A stretch of DNA of 64,000 nucleotides. It comes from Girardinichthys multiradiatus (lineage: Eukaryota; Chordata; Actinopteri; Cyprinodontiformes; Goodeidae). Each line of letters starts with the position of its first letter. Position 1 is the stretch's first letter. Location: the NCBI RefSeq assembly GCF_021462225.1, contig NC_061804.1, forward strand, positions 1,993,501 through 2,057,500, in the 5' to 3' direction. The notes beneath the pieces are model-generated. The model did not search any database. It was not told the DNA's origin and worked only from the letters and a program-made list of their open reading frames with translations. The position numbers and the translations under genes were made by a program. Below are positions 29,311 through 41,073 of this stretch, in pieces.

Positions 29311-32300
29311 TAAAAAAAAAGATATCGAGGCACGTGACGTCGCCCGGTACGGCGGAGCCGGGGTCCCACCCTGGAGCCAGGCCTGGGGTCGGGACTCGTC
29401 GGAGAGCGCCTGGTGGCCGGGTTGCTCCTCGCGGGACCCGGCCGGGCCAAGCCCGAACGAGAGACGCGAGGCTATCCCCCAGTGGGCCCACCACCTGCAG
29501 GGGGAACCGTGAGGGACCGGTGCAAAGAGGATTGGGTGACGGACGAAGGTGGAGACCTCAGCGGCCCGATCCCCGGATGCTTAGGCTGGCTCTAGGGACG
29601 TGGAATGTCACCTCGCTGGGGGGGAAGGAGCCTGAGCTTGTGCGGGAGGTCGAGAGATATCGACTAGAAATAGTCAGGCTTGCCTCCACGCACAGCGTGG
29701 GCTCTGGAACCCATCTCCTTGAGAGGGGTTGGACTCTGTTCTACTCTGGAGTGGCCCACGGGGAGAGGCGGCAGGCTGGTGTGGGTTTGCTTGTTGCCCC
29801 CCAGCTCAGCCGTCTCGTGTTGGGGTTTACCCCAGTGGATGAGAGGGTCGTATCCCTGCGCCTTCGGGTTGGGGAGAGGTCTCTGACTATCATTTCAGCC
29901 TACGGGCCGAGTGGCAGTGCGGAGTACACGGCCTTCTTGGCGTCTCTGTCGGGGGTGCTGGATAGTGCCCCTCCCGGGGACTCCATAATTCTGCTGGGGG
30001 ACTTCAACGCCCACGTGGGGAACGACAGTGACACCTGGAGAGGCGTGATCGGAGGAATGGCCTCCCCGATCTGAATCCAAGCGGTGTTTTGTTATTGGAC
30101 TTCTGTGCTAGTCATGGTTTGTCCATAACGAACACCATGTTCAAACATAAGGGTGTCCATCAGTGGACTTGGCACCAGGACACCCTAGGCAGGAGGTCGA
30201 TGATCGACTTTGTTGTCGTATCATCAGATCTTCGGCCGCATGTTTTGGACACTCGGTTGAAGAGAGGGGCTGAGCTGTCCACTGATCATCACCTGGTGGT
30301 GAGTTGGATCCGCTGGAGGAGGAGAAAGCCGGACAGACTTGGCAGGCCCAAGCGCATAGTGAGGGTCTGCTGGGAACGTCTGGCGGAGCCCGCGGCCAGG
30401 GATGTATTCAACTCCCACCTCCGGGAGAGCTTCGACCAGATCCCGGGGGATGTTGGAGACATAGTGTCCGAGTGGAACATGTTCTCCGCATATATTGTCG
30501 ATGCTGCTGCCCGTAGCTGTGGCCGTAAGGTCTGCGGTGCCTGTCGCGGCGGCAATCCCAGAACCCGGTGGTGGACACCGGCAGTAAGGGATGCTGTTAA
30601 GCTGAAGAAGGAGTCCTATCGGCTGTGGTTGGCTTGTGGGACTCCTGAGGCATCTGACGGGTACCGTGAGGCCAAGCGTGCTGCGGCCCGGGCTGTGGCA
30701 GAGGCAAAAACACGGGCCTGGGAGGAGTTCGGTGAGACCATGGAGAAGGACTACCGGTTGGCCTCGAAGCGATTCTGGCAAACCGTCCGTCGCCTCGGGA
30801 GGGGAAAGCAGTGCTTCGCCAACACTGTTTATAGTGGGGGCGGGGGACTGCTGACCTCGACTGAGGACATTATCGGGCGGTGGAAGGAGTACTTTGAGGA
30901 TCTCCTCAATCCTGCCATCACGCATTCCGTGGTGGAAACAGAGGCTGGGGACTCGGGGTCGGACTCTTTCATCACCCAGGCTGAAGTCACTGAGGTGGTT
31001 AAAAAGCTCCGCGGTGGCAAGGCTTCGGGGGTGGATGAGATCCGCCCTGAGTACCTCAAGTCTCTGGATGTTGTAGGGCTGTCATGGTTGACACGCCTCT
31101 TCAACATTGCGTGGCGGTTGGGGACAGTGCCTCTGGACTGGCAGACTGGGGTGGTGGTCCCCCTTCATAAGAAGGGGGACCGGAGGGTGTGTTCCAACTA
31201 CAGGGGGATCACACTCCTCAGCCTCCCTGGTAAGGCCTACGCCAGGGTATTGGAGAGGAGAGTCCGACCGATAGTCGAACCTCGGCTTCAGGAGGAGCAG
31301 TGTGGTTTTCGTCCCGGCCGTGGAACACTGGACCAGCTCTATACCCTCTACAGGGTACTCGAGGGTTCATGGGAGTTTGCCCAACCGGTTCACATGTGTT
31401 TTGTGGACCTGGAGAAGGCATTCGACTGTGTTCCTCGTGATGCCCTGTGGGAGGTTCTCCAGGAGTATGGAATCGGGGGCCCTTTATTAGGGGCCATCCG
31501 GTCTCTGTACAAGCGGAGCAGGAGTTTGGTCCGCATTGCCGGCACTAAGTCGGGCCTGTTCCCGGTGCATATTGGACTCCGGCAGGGCTGCCCTTTGTCA
31601 CCGGTCCTGTTCATAACTTTTATGGACAGGATTTCTAGACGCAGCCAAGGGCCGGAGGGGGTCGGGTTTGGGGACCAGTGGATTTCGTCTCTTCTTTTTG
31701 CAGATGACGTGGTCCTGCTGGCCCCCCTCTAGCCATGACCTACAGCATGCACTGGGGCGGTTCGCAGCCGAGTGTGAAGCGGCTGGGATGAAGATCAGCT
31801 CCTCCAAGTCCGAGGCCATGGTACTCGACCGGAAAAGGGTGGCTTGTCCTCTTCAGGATGGAGGGGAGTTCCTGCCTCAAGTGGAGGAGTTTAAGTATCT
31901 CGGGGTCTTGTTCACGAGTGAGGGAAGAATGGAGCGGGAGATCGACAGACGGATCGGTGCGGCTGCCACAGTAATGGGGGCGCTGTGCCGGTCCGTTGTG
32001 GTGAAGAGAGAGCTGAGCCGAAAAGCAAAGCTCTCAATTTACTGGTCGGTCTACGTTCCTACCCTCACCTATGGCCATGAACTTTGGGTCATGACCGAAA
32101 GAACGAGATCCCGGATACAAGCGGCTGAAATGAGCTTCCTCCGTAGGGTGGCCGGGCACTCCCTTAGAGATAGGGTGAGGAGCTCGGCCATCTGGGAGGG
32201 GCTTGGAGTAGAGCTGTTGCTCCTCCACATCGAGAGGAGCCAGTTGAGGTGGCTCGGGCATCTATACCGGATGCCTCCTGGACGCCTTCCTTGGGAGGTG

Positions 32301-32501
32301 TTCCAGGCACGTCCCACCGGGAGGAGGCCCAGGGGACGGCCCAGGACACGCTGGAGGGACTATGTCTCTCGGCTGGCCTGGGAACGCCTTGGGCTCCCCC
32401 TGGAGGAACTGGAGGAGGTGTCTGGGGAGAGGGACGTCTGGGCGTCTCTGTTGAGTCTGCTGCCCCGGATAAAGCGAAAGACGACGAGTACGAGTACGAG
32501 T
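29311..32501 (+). mobile_element. Near-complete RTE-clade LINE, copy 2
   Basis: This non-LTR retrotransposon encodes an apurinic-type endonuclease and a reverse transcriptase. Flanking 10-base duplications, actattgcgt at 29301-29310 and 32502-32511, define the insertion. It has a GC-rich 5' region to about 29577, then the coding region, and ends in GGATAAAGCGAAAGACGACGAGTACGAGTACGAG. RTE membership is inferred from the single ORF with endonuclease, the order of RT motifs and the microsatellite-like tail. It is Rex3-like or RTE-X-like, which I cannot separate by eye. Confidence 0.85.
29578..32485 (+). pseudogene. LINE ORF: endonuclease and reverse transcriptase, two frameshifts
   Basis: The frame opens at an ATG at 29578. 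The endonuclease has GTWNVTSL, LLGDFNAHVG and, later, STDHHLVVS. The RT has [33 protein letters not shown] and FADDVVLL, followed by the C-terminal TRSRIQAAEMSFLRRVAG region. A one-base loss near 30052 ends the first frame at 30074. The second frame (30089-31732) ends after an extra C in a C-run near 31724, and the rest continues to about 32485. Only these two lesions are evident, so the copy is fairly recent but cannot make a full protein. Confidence 0.85.
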
Positions 32502-32609
32502 ACTATTGCGTGGGGACACAAAAGAGAAAAAAATTCCCCCATGTCCCATCGCGGACTCCGTATAAAAAGGCTTCATCAAGGGAAGATATTAAATAAATAT
32601 GTTGTGAAA

Positions 32610-32900
32610 TAGAAAAAAATTGAATGTACCATTAAATGTACAATTTATTTAATACATCATTAAATATTAAGTGTTCCACTAATTACGTCATGTCGTCTTT
32701 AAAATTATACTTAATTATTCAGTGGCACATTTAATTGCATTATAGTCCATTTCATGATATAATGGTACATTTATTGTTTCTAATGATGTATTAAATAAAT
32801 AAATGGTACCTTTAATTTAATGGCACATTTAATGTTACATTTCTTTCATGTTACATTTACTTCACTTATGGGACATTCACAACATTTATTTATTTAATGA
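32610..32900. repeat. AT-rich reiterated sequence
   Basis: Variants of ATTAAATGTAC, AATGGTACATTTA and TTAATGGCACATTT recur in both orientations across this stretch. It resembles a short AT-rich inverted or tandem element, possibly a MITE, but I cannot place its ends. Confidence 0.4.
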
Positions 32901-35590
32901 TGATTTTATTGTATTAATTTTGTCCAGTTTGACCCTCCATTCTTGATGCCTGTATAAGAGGTCATGTCAGAATTTAAATCAGGTGTTCTGGAGCAGACAA
33001 ACATCTAAAACTAGCAGGGAAGGGGTCCCTGAGGACCAGGGCTGTGAACCATTGAGCTACAGTTTCTAAATTATGAAGGTAATACCTTTTTGTCCTTTTG
33101 TTCAACAAGTACAGTTCTCTTACTAGGTACATTTTTCTTTAATTTCAGCAACTTGAAGCATAAAAATAATGTCATTGTTCAAAGGAAACAATCATTTAAT
33201 AAATGAGTAAAATACAACTTTGTACATTTTGTTTATTCAACTAAGATAGGCACGGTCTGTTTCCTTGTTTGATATTTTATTATTTCTTCATTATTATTCT
33301 TTTTACTTTAACTAGCCTTTACTACAGCTAAAAACAGGGACCTAACTGGTCCTTCAAAGAAAGAAATTACCAAAAGACTAAATGAAGAAAACAAAACAGG
33401 GAGAGTCACAGGAGTGGGAGTCAATTCACCAGGAGTGGGAGTCAATTCACCAGGAGTGGGACGGGACAGGAGACAAAATCCACTCCTGTGTCACCCTCTA
33501 ACACAGAGAACTCCAGGCTTTTATTCTGAAAGTTCCTGACAGATCTGCTGCTTCACTCTTCACCCGAACACCATCTGGTTTAAAAGTGGAGAAGCTCCTC
33601 TGACTGAAATCCAGAATAATTCAAGTGTAAAAACACAGTTTTCTTCACATCAGAACCTGTTCAGTTCTTAATTTTATTTAAATGAATCAACACTTATTGT
33701 TTGTTTTCTGGTAAAAAGACAAAGATTAATTTTTATTTTAGAAGAACTAAATGAACGCCTCAGACTGTAACAGGAGTGGCATGTCACGCAAGTAAAGTGT
33801 TTATATTTAAGGTGATTTTACGTTTATATGTATGTACAGATTCTGTTATACTGTTACTATTTATTTGTTCTGTTTTACTTTGTAATGAAAATTTTAAATA
33901 TTCTTTCAGATATTTGCAAGCTCTTATTGTGAAGGGCTGTGGCTGTAACATGATTTTTACTGTGAAAGCCTCAGTGGTTGTAGTTTGACTTTTATTGTGA
34001 AGGTCTTTTTTACATCTTGTTGTTGAATGGTAGTCTCCAGCTGTGGTCCACAGTTGGTTCTGCCTGGATCTTCTCAGCAGGTCCTCAGAGTTCTGCAGCA
34101 GTGTGTTTGTGATCCGTTCATTCATTCTGTCAGAAGATGATGAAGTTCTGAGACTTCATCAGGAAGCTGGGAACACGTGTACAGAGGAGCCCCTGGTTGT
34201 AGGAAGGCTGTTGTTGTGTTCATTCAGCACCACCTGGTGGACTGTAGAAGAACTGCTGCTAATTCTTTGTATGAATGTTTTTCTGCTTTAAACACCTGCT
34301 GGTTTTTGTGAAAACAGAGTTCACCTCCTCTGGTTGTTTCAGTTCAATAAAAACATGTTTGCGGTGTTTTAAACTCAAGCCTGAACGGGTTTTACAACCT
34401 CTGTGCTCAATGTTGGACCTGATGTGACCTGACCTTCCTCATTCTGGGTCAGAATCATGGCAGGGTTACGCCTGGTATCCTGAACAGGTCTGGGTTGTTC
34501 TATCCATACGCTGTGGTTTTGGTCCCTCCGTTTCCAGGTATAAAATGGTGCTGTTTACTTTGGGCTGTTTCATATTGACCATGGTTCGGTTCATATGAGC
34601 CTTCCTTAAGAACCAACAATTCTATATTTTCCTCTATTGTAAAAATCCAATTTTGTGTCTCCAATGAGTAATATCTACTAGCAGGAGGCCATTTATAGTT
34701 ATGTTGGTTTACCAGGGGTCCAAATCTGTTATATTTTATAAGATCGAGCCAAGATAAATGGAAATAGTGTGTATAAAGAAAGAAAATTAATATATAATCA
34801 AATTAAATTGTGCATGAAATGCTAGACTTTTTATGAATATTTCTATTTCCACTAAAACAAGAGGAAAGGTTGGACTTAAACCAGTCAAACCAGTAAGCAG
34901 AGCACTTCATTGATGAATCCAGCAGATGATACAAGCCTTGAAGTGGAAGACTGCTGCTTGTTTCTGGGTTATTTGAGTTTGAATCAGGAGGCTAACCATT
35001 TCCTGAACTAAGTGCCTTGGTACAGACAGAACCCATCTACAGCGCCACCTTCTGATGGAAGCTCATAAAACTGGCCAAGTCTAGGAAGCTCTTGTTCAAA
35101 TTAACATCTTTATGTCTTTGTAACTACCTCTCTTATTGAACAGATGTGCAGTTAAACTGGCCGCATGGTTTCTTTATGACGATTTATTATATTCTTGTTT
35201 TCACAAAAGTGTTTATTTTATGTTTAATTCTGAAAGCATTATTTGTCTCCGTCTCGGTCACTCAGGTGGCTTCCTCAGCCTCTGTCTGAAAGCCATTTAG
35301 TTCCTGTGTGTTTCTGTTTCTGTCATAAATTTTTAAACTAAGCAAATGTTACATGTAAGTAATCATCTTTCATCAAAAATTAAAATAAAACTATCTTAAA
35401 TCTGCTCTAAAACACAATAGAATAATCTCTACAGCTTATATGTCAAAAATGTTGGACAGATGCTGTCTCATCAAACACCAGCTGAAAGTTTACCTCAGAA
35501 AGAACACAAAGTCTCGTCGTCAGTCCACACCTCCATCAGTGAGAACATTTCTCCATACCTGCTGTAGAGTAGAAGTTAAAGAGATTCCAC
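32900..35590. other. Intergenic DNA
   Basis: No gene or recognisable element is seen except a small tandem repeat at 33409-33465. The sequence is AT-rich with only short open frames. Confidence 0.5.
33409..33465. repeat. 21-bp tandem repeat, about 2.7 copies
   Basis: CAGGAGTGGGAGTCAATTCAC occurs at 33409-33429 and 33430-33450 without mismatch. A partial third copy (CAGGAGTGGGA) follows. Confidence 0.85.
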
Positions 35591-35595
35591 AGATA

Positions 35596-37219
35596 CAGAG
35601 CCTTGTGAAAGTATTCAGCCCCCTTGAACCTTTCAACTTCTTGCCACATTTCAGGCTTCAAACATAAAGATATAAAATTCAAATTTTTTTGTGAAGAATC
35701 AACAACAAGTGGGACACAATCATGAAGTGGAATGAAATGTATTGGATGTGTCAAACTTGTTTAACAAATAAAAAACTGAAAAGTCGTGTGTGCAATATTA
35801 TTCGGCCCCTTGCGTTAATACTTTGTAGCGCCTTTGCTGCAATTACAGCTGCAAGTCTCTTGAGGTTTGTTTCTATCAGTTTTGCACATCGAGAGACTGA
35901 AATTCTTGTCCATTCTTCTTGCAAAACAGCTCGAGTTCAGTGAGGTTGGATGGAGAGCGTTTGTGAACAGCTGTCTTCAGCTCTTTCCACAGATTCTTGA
36001 TTGGATTCAGGTCTGGACTTTGACTAGGCCATTCCAACACCTGGATACGTTTATTTATGAACCATTCCATTGTAGATTTGGCTTTATGTTTTGGATCATT
36101 GTCCTGTTGGAAGATAAATCTCCATCCCAGTCTCAGGTCTCTTGCAGACTCCAACAGGTTTTCTTCCAGAATGGTCCTGTATTTGGCCCCATCCATCTTC
36201 CCATCAATTTTGACCATCTTCCCTGTCCCTGCTGAAGAAAAGCAGGCCCAAACCATGATGCTGCCACCACCATGTTTAACAGTGGGGATGGTGTGTTCAG
36301 GGTGATGAGCTGTGTTGCTTTATGCCAAACATATCGTTTTGCATTGTGACCAAACAGTTTGATTTTGGTTTCATCTGACCAGAGCACCTTCTTCCACATG
36401 TTTGGTGTGTCTCCCAGGTGGCTTGTGGCAAACTTTAAATGAGACTTTTTATGGATATCTTTGAGAAATGGCTTTCTTCTTGCCACTCTTCCATAAAGGC
36501 CAGATTTGTGCAGTATACGACTGATTGTTGTCCTATGGACAGACTCTCCCACCTCAGTTGTAGATCTCTGCAGTTCATCCAGAGTGATCATGGGCCTCAT
36601 GGCTGCATCTCTGATCAGTCTTCTCCTTGTTCGAGATGAAAGTTTAGAGGGACAGCCGGGTCTTGGTAGATTTGCAGTGGTCTGATACTCCTTCCATTTC
36701 AATATGATTGCTTGCACAGTGCTCCTTGGGATGTTTAAAGCTTGGGAAATCTTTTTGTATCCAAATCCGACTTTAAACTTCTCCACAACAGTATCTCTGA
36801 CCTGCCTGGTGTGTTCCTTGGTCTTCATGATGCTCTCTGCGCTTTGAACAGAACCCTGAGACTATCACAGAGCAGGTGCATTTATACGGAGACTTGATTA
36901 CACACAGGTGGATTCTATTTATCATCATCAGTCATTTGGGACAACATTGGATCATTCAGAGATCCTCACTGAACTTCTGGAGTGAGTTTGCTGCACTGAA
37001 AGTAAAGGAGCCGAATAATGTTGCACGCCCCACTTTTCAGTTTTTTATTTGTTAAAAACGTTTGACACATCCAATAAATTTTATTCTACTTCACTATTGT
37101 GTCCCACTTGTTGTTGATTCTTCACAAAAAATTAGAATTTTATATCTTTATGTTTGAAGCCTGAAATGTGGCAAGAGGTTGAAAAGTTCAAGGGGGCCGA
37201 ATACTTTCTCAAGGCACTG
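35596..37219 (-). mobile_element. Tc1-like transposon with long inverted repeats
   Basis: The element is flanked by TA (35594-35595 and 37220-37221). Its ends are CAGAGCCTTGTGAAAGTATTC and, inverted, CAGTGCCTTGAGAAAGTATTC. Inverted homology extends about 200 bases, including AACAACAAGTGGGACACAAT, and is the structure expected of Tc1 elements with cut-and-paste TA targets. The transposase lies on the minus strand and is broken. Confidence 0.9.
35810..36828 (-). pseudogene. Tc1-like transposase, frameshifted
   Basis: The start at 36828 gives MKTKEHTRQVRDTVVEKF, the usual N-terminus. A paired-type DNA-binding region follows (YKKISQALNIPRSTV), then the catalytic WSDETKIKLFG segment and, after a break, FQQDNDPKHK and WPSQSPDLNPIKNLW, which supply the DDE residues. 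A one-base loss near 36315 shifts the frame before the GGGSIMVW box. A second shift near 35930 removes the C-terminus, which continues to about 35815 in a third frame. It is not functional in cis. Confidence 0.85.
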
Positions 37220-37385
37220 TACATTTCAAGACCTGAGGAGGTAGATCTTTCAGAGGTTGTGGAGGGTGTTGCCTTCATCTGTCATGATACTTTCTCCTGG
37301 GACTTTCCTAAACCCATTAGGTCCCGTTTCTGAGTCGCTGACATAACCTTTGCTTTAAGATGCAATTTTATTCATTTTCAACAAC

Positions 37386-37550
37386 AGCTAGCGCGACCAT
37401 GTGCAGAGGCTATAGTCCTCAATGCGGCTGTGCCAGGTTTGAGATCCAGACCCGCTGACCTTTGCCGAATGTCTCCCCCTCTCTTTGCCCTCTTTCCTGT
37501 CAACCTACTGTCGAAGAATTAAAAAAAAAGGCATCAAGTGCCGCTAAAAA
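37386..37550 (+). mobile_element. SINE-like dispersed repeat, family II
   Basis: It is collinear with 10558-10712: GCGCGACCATGTGCAGAGGCTATAGTCC, a gagatcc box, CTGACCTTTGCC, CCTCTTTCCTGTCAACC, and an A-rich tail with AAGTGCCGC. It lies directly upstream of a truncated Tc1-like copy. Confidence 0.45.
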
Positions 37551-37554
37551 TACA

Positions 37555-38332
37555 TATCTATAATAGTGAAAGTAAGAGCATTTCCACACGCACAATGCAA
37601 AGGGAACTCAAGGGATTGGGACTGAACATCTGTGTAGCCTTAAGAAAACCACTAATTAGTGAGGCTAACCGGAAACAAAAGCTTCAGTTTGCTAGGGAGC
37701 ATAAAGATTGGACTCTGGAACAATGGAAGAAGGTCATATGGTCTGATGAGTCCAGATTTACCCTTTTCCAGAGTGATGGACTCATCAGGGTAAGAAGAGA
37801 TGCAGGTGAAGTGATGCACCCATCATGCCTAGTGCCTACTGTAACAGTGGTACAGTGCTATGATCTGGGGTTGCTGCAGGTGGTCAGGTCTGGGTTCAGC
37901 AACAGTATGTGTTCAAAGAACGAGGTCAGCTGACTACCTGAATATACTGAATGACCAGGTTATTCCATCAATGGATCTTTTCTTCCCTGATGGCACGGGC
38001 ATATTCCAAGATGGCAATGCCAGGATTCATCGAGCTCAAACTGTGAAAGAGTGGTTCAGGGAGCATGAGACATCATTCTCACACATGGATTGGCCACCAC
38101 AGAGTCCAGACCTTAACCCCATGGAGAATCTTTGGGATGTGCTGAAGAAGACTTTGACTCTACCATCATCAATGCAACACTGGGTGGAAATAAATCTTGT
38201 GACATTGCAGAAGCTTATCGAAACAAAGCCACAGCGAATGCCTGCCATAATCAAAGCTAAAGGCGGTCCAACCAAATATTAGAGTGTGTGACCTTTTGTT
38301 GTGGTGGTAACTGTTTTTTTGGTCAGGCAGTG
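37555..38332 (+). mobile_element. 5'-truncated Tc1-like transposon
   Basis: Transposase sequence is read on the plus strand from about 37560 to a stop at 38280, ending in [11 protein letters not shown]. Catalytic phrases are [21 protein letters not shown] and [17 protein letters not shown] shift near 37855 separates two frames. The 3' end shows the inverted-repeat terminus GGTCAGGCAGTG followed by TA at 38333-38334. The 5' inverted repeat and DNA-binding N-terminus are missing. It belongs to a different subfamily from the elements at 35596 and 54137. Confidence 0.8.
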
Positions 38333-38334
38333 TA

Positions 38335-38830
38335 TTAACATTCACAAGAGGAGGATAATGCAGCAGTCTTACCTGCAACAGTGGCAAACCCAAACCCTAC
38401 TGCTTCCTGTGGGTTATCAGGCCCAGCAGCAGCCCAGATATCTTGATGGGACCAGACTGGGTCACTATTACTAACTTGCTCCACAGCCATTATTTCTGTC
38501 ATGCTGTCTAAGGGAGGTGGAGCAATACATTTTTCCCACAATAAAAAGGAGGTGAGGCTATGGGATCGGTGAGCAGTTATTCCATTTCCACAGACATGAT
38601 AATCAATCAATCAATTTGGTTAGAAGGAGCCTGAAATATGCCCAGTCAGTGATGTTGTCAGCGGAGGTGATAACACAAGGCAAAACATTCAAAAAACAGC
38701 AAAGGAGTTTTTTAGTGTTAGTCAAATCTCTAACACAACATTTACGTGTCATACTAATAATAATTAACAATAACCTGCAACACAATAATGGGATGTAGCC
38801 CAGAAAAACATGAAACTTGAAACCCACCAT
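38335..38830. other. Intergenic DNA, nothing recognised
   Basis: The stretch between two mobile elements has no coding or repeat signal that I recognise. Confidence 0.4.
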
Positions 38831-38832
38831 CG

Positions 38833-40010
38833 TAGGATTAAATGACTACAGGCCTGTAGCCCTGACGTCTGTGGTCATGAAATCCTTTGAGAGGCTGGTG
38901 TTGAAGCACCTGAAAGACATCACAGGCCCCCCTGCTGGACCCCCTGCAGTTTGCTTACCGAGCAAACAGGTCGGCAGATGATGCTGTTAACTTAGGTCTA
39001 CACTTCATCCTGCAACACCTCGACCATCCAGGGACGTACGCCAGGATCCTGTTTGTACACTTCAGCTTGGCCTTCAACACCATCATACCAGACATCCTCC
39101 ACCAGAAGCTCACCCAGCTCAACGTCCCAGCCTCCACCTGTCAGTGGATCAACAGCTTCCTGACGGACCGACAGCAGCAGGTGAGAATGGGGAGCATCTT
39201 CTCCTGATCCAGATCAATAAGTACTGGTGCCCCCCAGGGGTGTGTTCTCTCCCCACTCCTCTTCTCTCTGTACACAAATGACTGCACCTCATCGGACTCG
39301 TCCGTGAAACTCCTTAAGTTTGCAGATGACACCACTGTCATTGGACTGATCCAGGACGGTGATGAGTCTGCATACAGACAGGAGGTGGATCGGCTGGTAC
39401 ACTGGTGCAGTGAGAACTACCTTGAACTCAACCCACTCAAGACTGTGGAAATGGTGGTGGACTTTTGGAGAACACCACCCCCATACACCCCCCTCACCAT
39501 CCTCAACAACACTGTATCGGCCGTGGACCACTTCAGGTTCTTAGGAACCACCATCTCTGATGACCTGAGATGGTCTTCACACATAGACACTGTTCAAAAG
39601 AAGGTCCAGCAGAGACTGTACTTCCTGAGGCAACTCAAGAAGTTCAACCTTCCACAGGAGCTGCTGGTCATCTTCTCCACTGCCATCATTCAGTCTGTCC
39701 TGTCTTCATCCATCTCAGTGTGGTTTGGATCATCCACAAAACAGGACAGGTTCAGACTGCAACAAATAATCAGGAATGCAGAGAGAATAATCAGGGCTGA
39801 CCTTCCCTCCATCCAGGACTTATACAGGTCAAGGGTCAGGAAAAGAGCTGCTAAAATCTCTGCAGACCCCACACACCCTGCACATAAAGTGTTCAGAGCT
39901 TTACCTACAGGTGGCGCTACAGAGCACTGTTCACTAAAACCAGCCGCCACAAAGACAGTTTCTTCCTCCAGGCTGTTTCTCTGATGAACATTTAATAGAG
40001 TACAAAACAA
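38833..40010 (+). mobile_element. Rex1/CR1-L2-like LINE fragment
   Basis: Plus-strand RT sequence reads through NDYRPVALTS, QFAYRANRSADDAV, an INSFLTDRQQQVRMG phrase, APQGCVLSPLLFSLY and FADDTTVIGL. It continues into the C-terminal part, LGTTISDDLRWSSHI to RSRVRKRAAKIS (open frame 39304-39984). An in-frame stop at about 39206, a distorted stretch near 38930 and loss of the 5' portion make it defective. Motif spellings point to a Rex1-type family; CR1/L2-clade membership is an inference. Confidence 0.75.
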
Positions 40011-40020
40011 CAGCATACAG

Positions 40021-41073
40021 ATGTTGCAAATGTACCTTTTTATTATATATGTGTATATTGTACATTGTACAGAAATTTCTTCCGACCTGACTGCTATCCA
40101 GAAGGCCACTATTGACACCCTCAAGCAAGAGGGTAAGACACAGAAAGAAATTTCTGAACAAATAGGCTGTTCCCAGAGTGCTGTATCAAGGCACCTCAGT
40201 GGGAAGTCTGTGGGAAGGAAAAAGTGTGGCAGAAAACGCTGCACAACGAGAAGAGGTGACCGGACCCTGAGGAAGATTGTGGAGAAGGGCCGATTCCAGA
40301 CCTTGGGGGACCTGCGGAAGCAGTGGACTGAGTCTGGAGTAGAAACATCCAGAGCCACCGTGCACAGGCGTGTGCAGGAAATGGGCTACAGGTGCCGCAT
40401 TCCCCAGGTCAAGCCACTTTTGAACCAGAAACAGCGGCAGAAGCGCCTGACCTGGGCTACAGAGAAGCAGCACTGGACTGTTGCTCAGTGGTCCAAAGTA
40501 CTTTTTTCGGATGAAAGCAAATTCTGCATGTCATTCGGAAATCAAGGTGCCAGAGTCTGGAGGAAGACTGGGGAGAAGGAATTGCCAAAATGCCAGAAGT
40601 CCAGTGTCAAGTACCCACAGTCAGTGATGGTCTGGGGTGCCGTGTCAGCTGCTGGTGTTGGTCCACTGTGTTTTATCAAGGGCAGGGTCAATGCAGCTAG
40701 CTATCAGGAGATTTTGGAGCACTTCATGCTTCCATCTGCTGAAAAGCTTTATGGAGATGAAGATTTCATTTTTCAGCACGACCTGGCACCTGCTCACAGT
40801 GCCAAAACCACTGGTAAATGGTTTACTGACCATGGTATCACTGTGCTCAATTGGCCTGCCAACTCTCCTGACCTGAACCCCATAGAGAATCTGTGGGATA
40901 TTGTGAAGAGAACGTTGAGAGACTCAAGACCCAACACTCTGGATGAGCTAAAGGCCGCTATCGAAGCATCCTGGGCCTCCATAAGACCTCAGCAGTGCCA
41001 CAGGTTGATTGCCTCCATGCCACGCCGCATTGAAGCAGTCATTTCTGCAAAAGGATTCCTGACCAAGTATTGA
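40021..41073 (+). CDS. Tc1-like transposase, intact frame with a foreign N-terminus
   Basis: The 350-codon frame contains a helix-turn-helix (QKEISEQIGCSQSAVSRHL), a GRKRCTTRRGDR linker, and catalytic phrases LFSDESKFCMSFG, FQHDLAPAHSAK and WPANSPDLNPIENLWD, ending in AKGFLTKY. Homology with the sister copy at 54137 starts only at about 40080. The first 20 codons come from unrelated upstream DNA, replacing the usual MGKTADLTAVQ start. The 5' inverted repeat and promoter region are absent. The 3' inverted repeat is present to 41350. Whether it is expressed is unknown; it cannot mobilise itself. Confidence 0.8.
   Translation: MLQMYLFIIYVYIVHCTEISSDLTAIQKATIDTLKQEGKTQKEISEQIGCSQSAVSRHLSGKSVGRKKCGRKRCTTRRGDRTLRKIVEKGRFQTLGDLRKQWTESGVETSRATVHRRVQEMGYRCRIPQVKPLLNQKQRQKRLTWATEKQHWTVAQWSKVLFSDESKFCMSFGNQGARVWRKTGEKELPKCQKSSVKYPQSVMVWGAVSAAGVGPLCFIKGRVNAASYQEILEHFMLPSAEKLYGDEDFIFQHDLAPAHSAKTTGKWFTDHGITVLNWPANSPDLNPIENLWDIVKRTLRDSRPNTLDELKAAIEASWASIRPQQCHRLIASMPRRIEAVISAKGFLTKY

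Larger units (their letters stand above)
28430..32562. mobile_element. Terminal-inverted-repeat DNA element split by SINE and LINE insertions
   Basis: About 57 bases starting TACGGAAGCCCGTGAGGGGA at 28430 reappear, inverted and diverged, ending at about 32562 (TACGGAGTCCGCGATGGGA when reversed). Both arms share GGGACATGGGG and CCACGCAATA. Removing the SINE (28818-29191) and the LINE (29311-32501) would leave an element of roughly 570 bases with long inverted ends and no coding capacity, hence MITE-like. The superfamily and the target duplication are unclear. Confidence 0.5.

Noticed and set aside
35596..37219. Active Tc1 transposon
   Set aside because: Ends and TA target are intact, but the transposase has two frameshifts, so it is not autonomous.
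39690..40358. 222-codon minus-strand frame across the LINE and transposase junction
   Set aside because: It is the antisense shadow of two real plus-strand coding regions.
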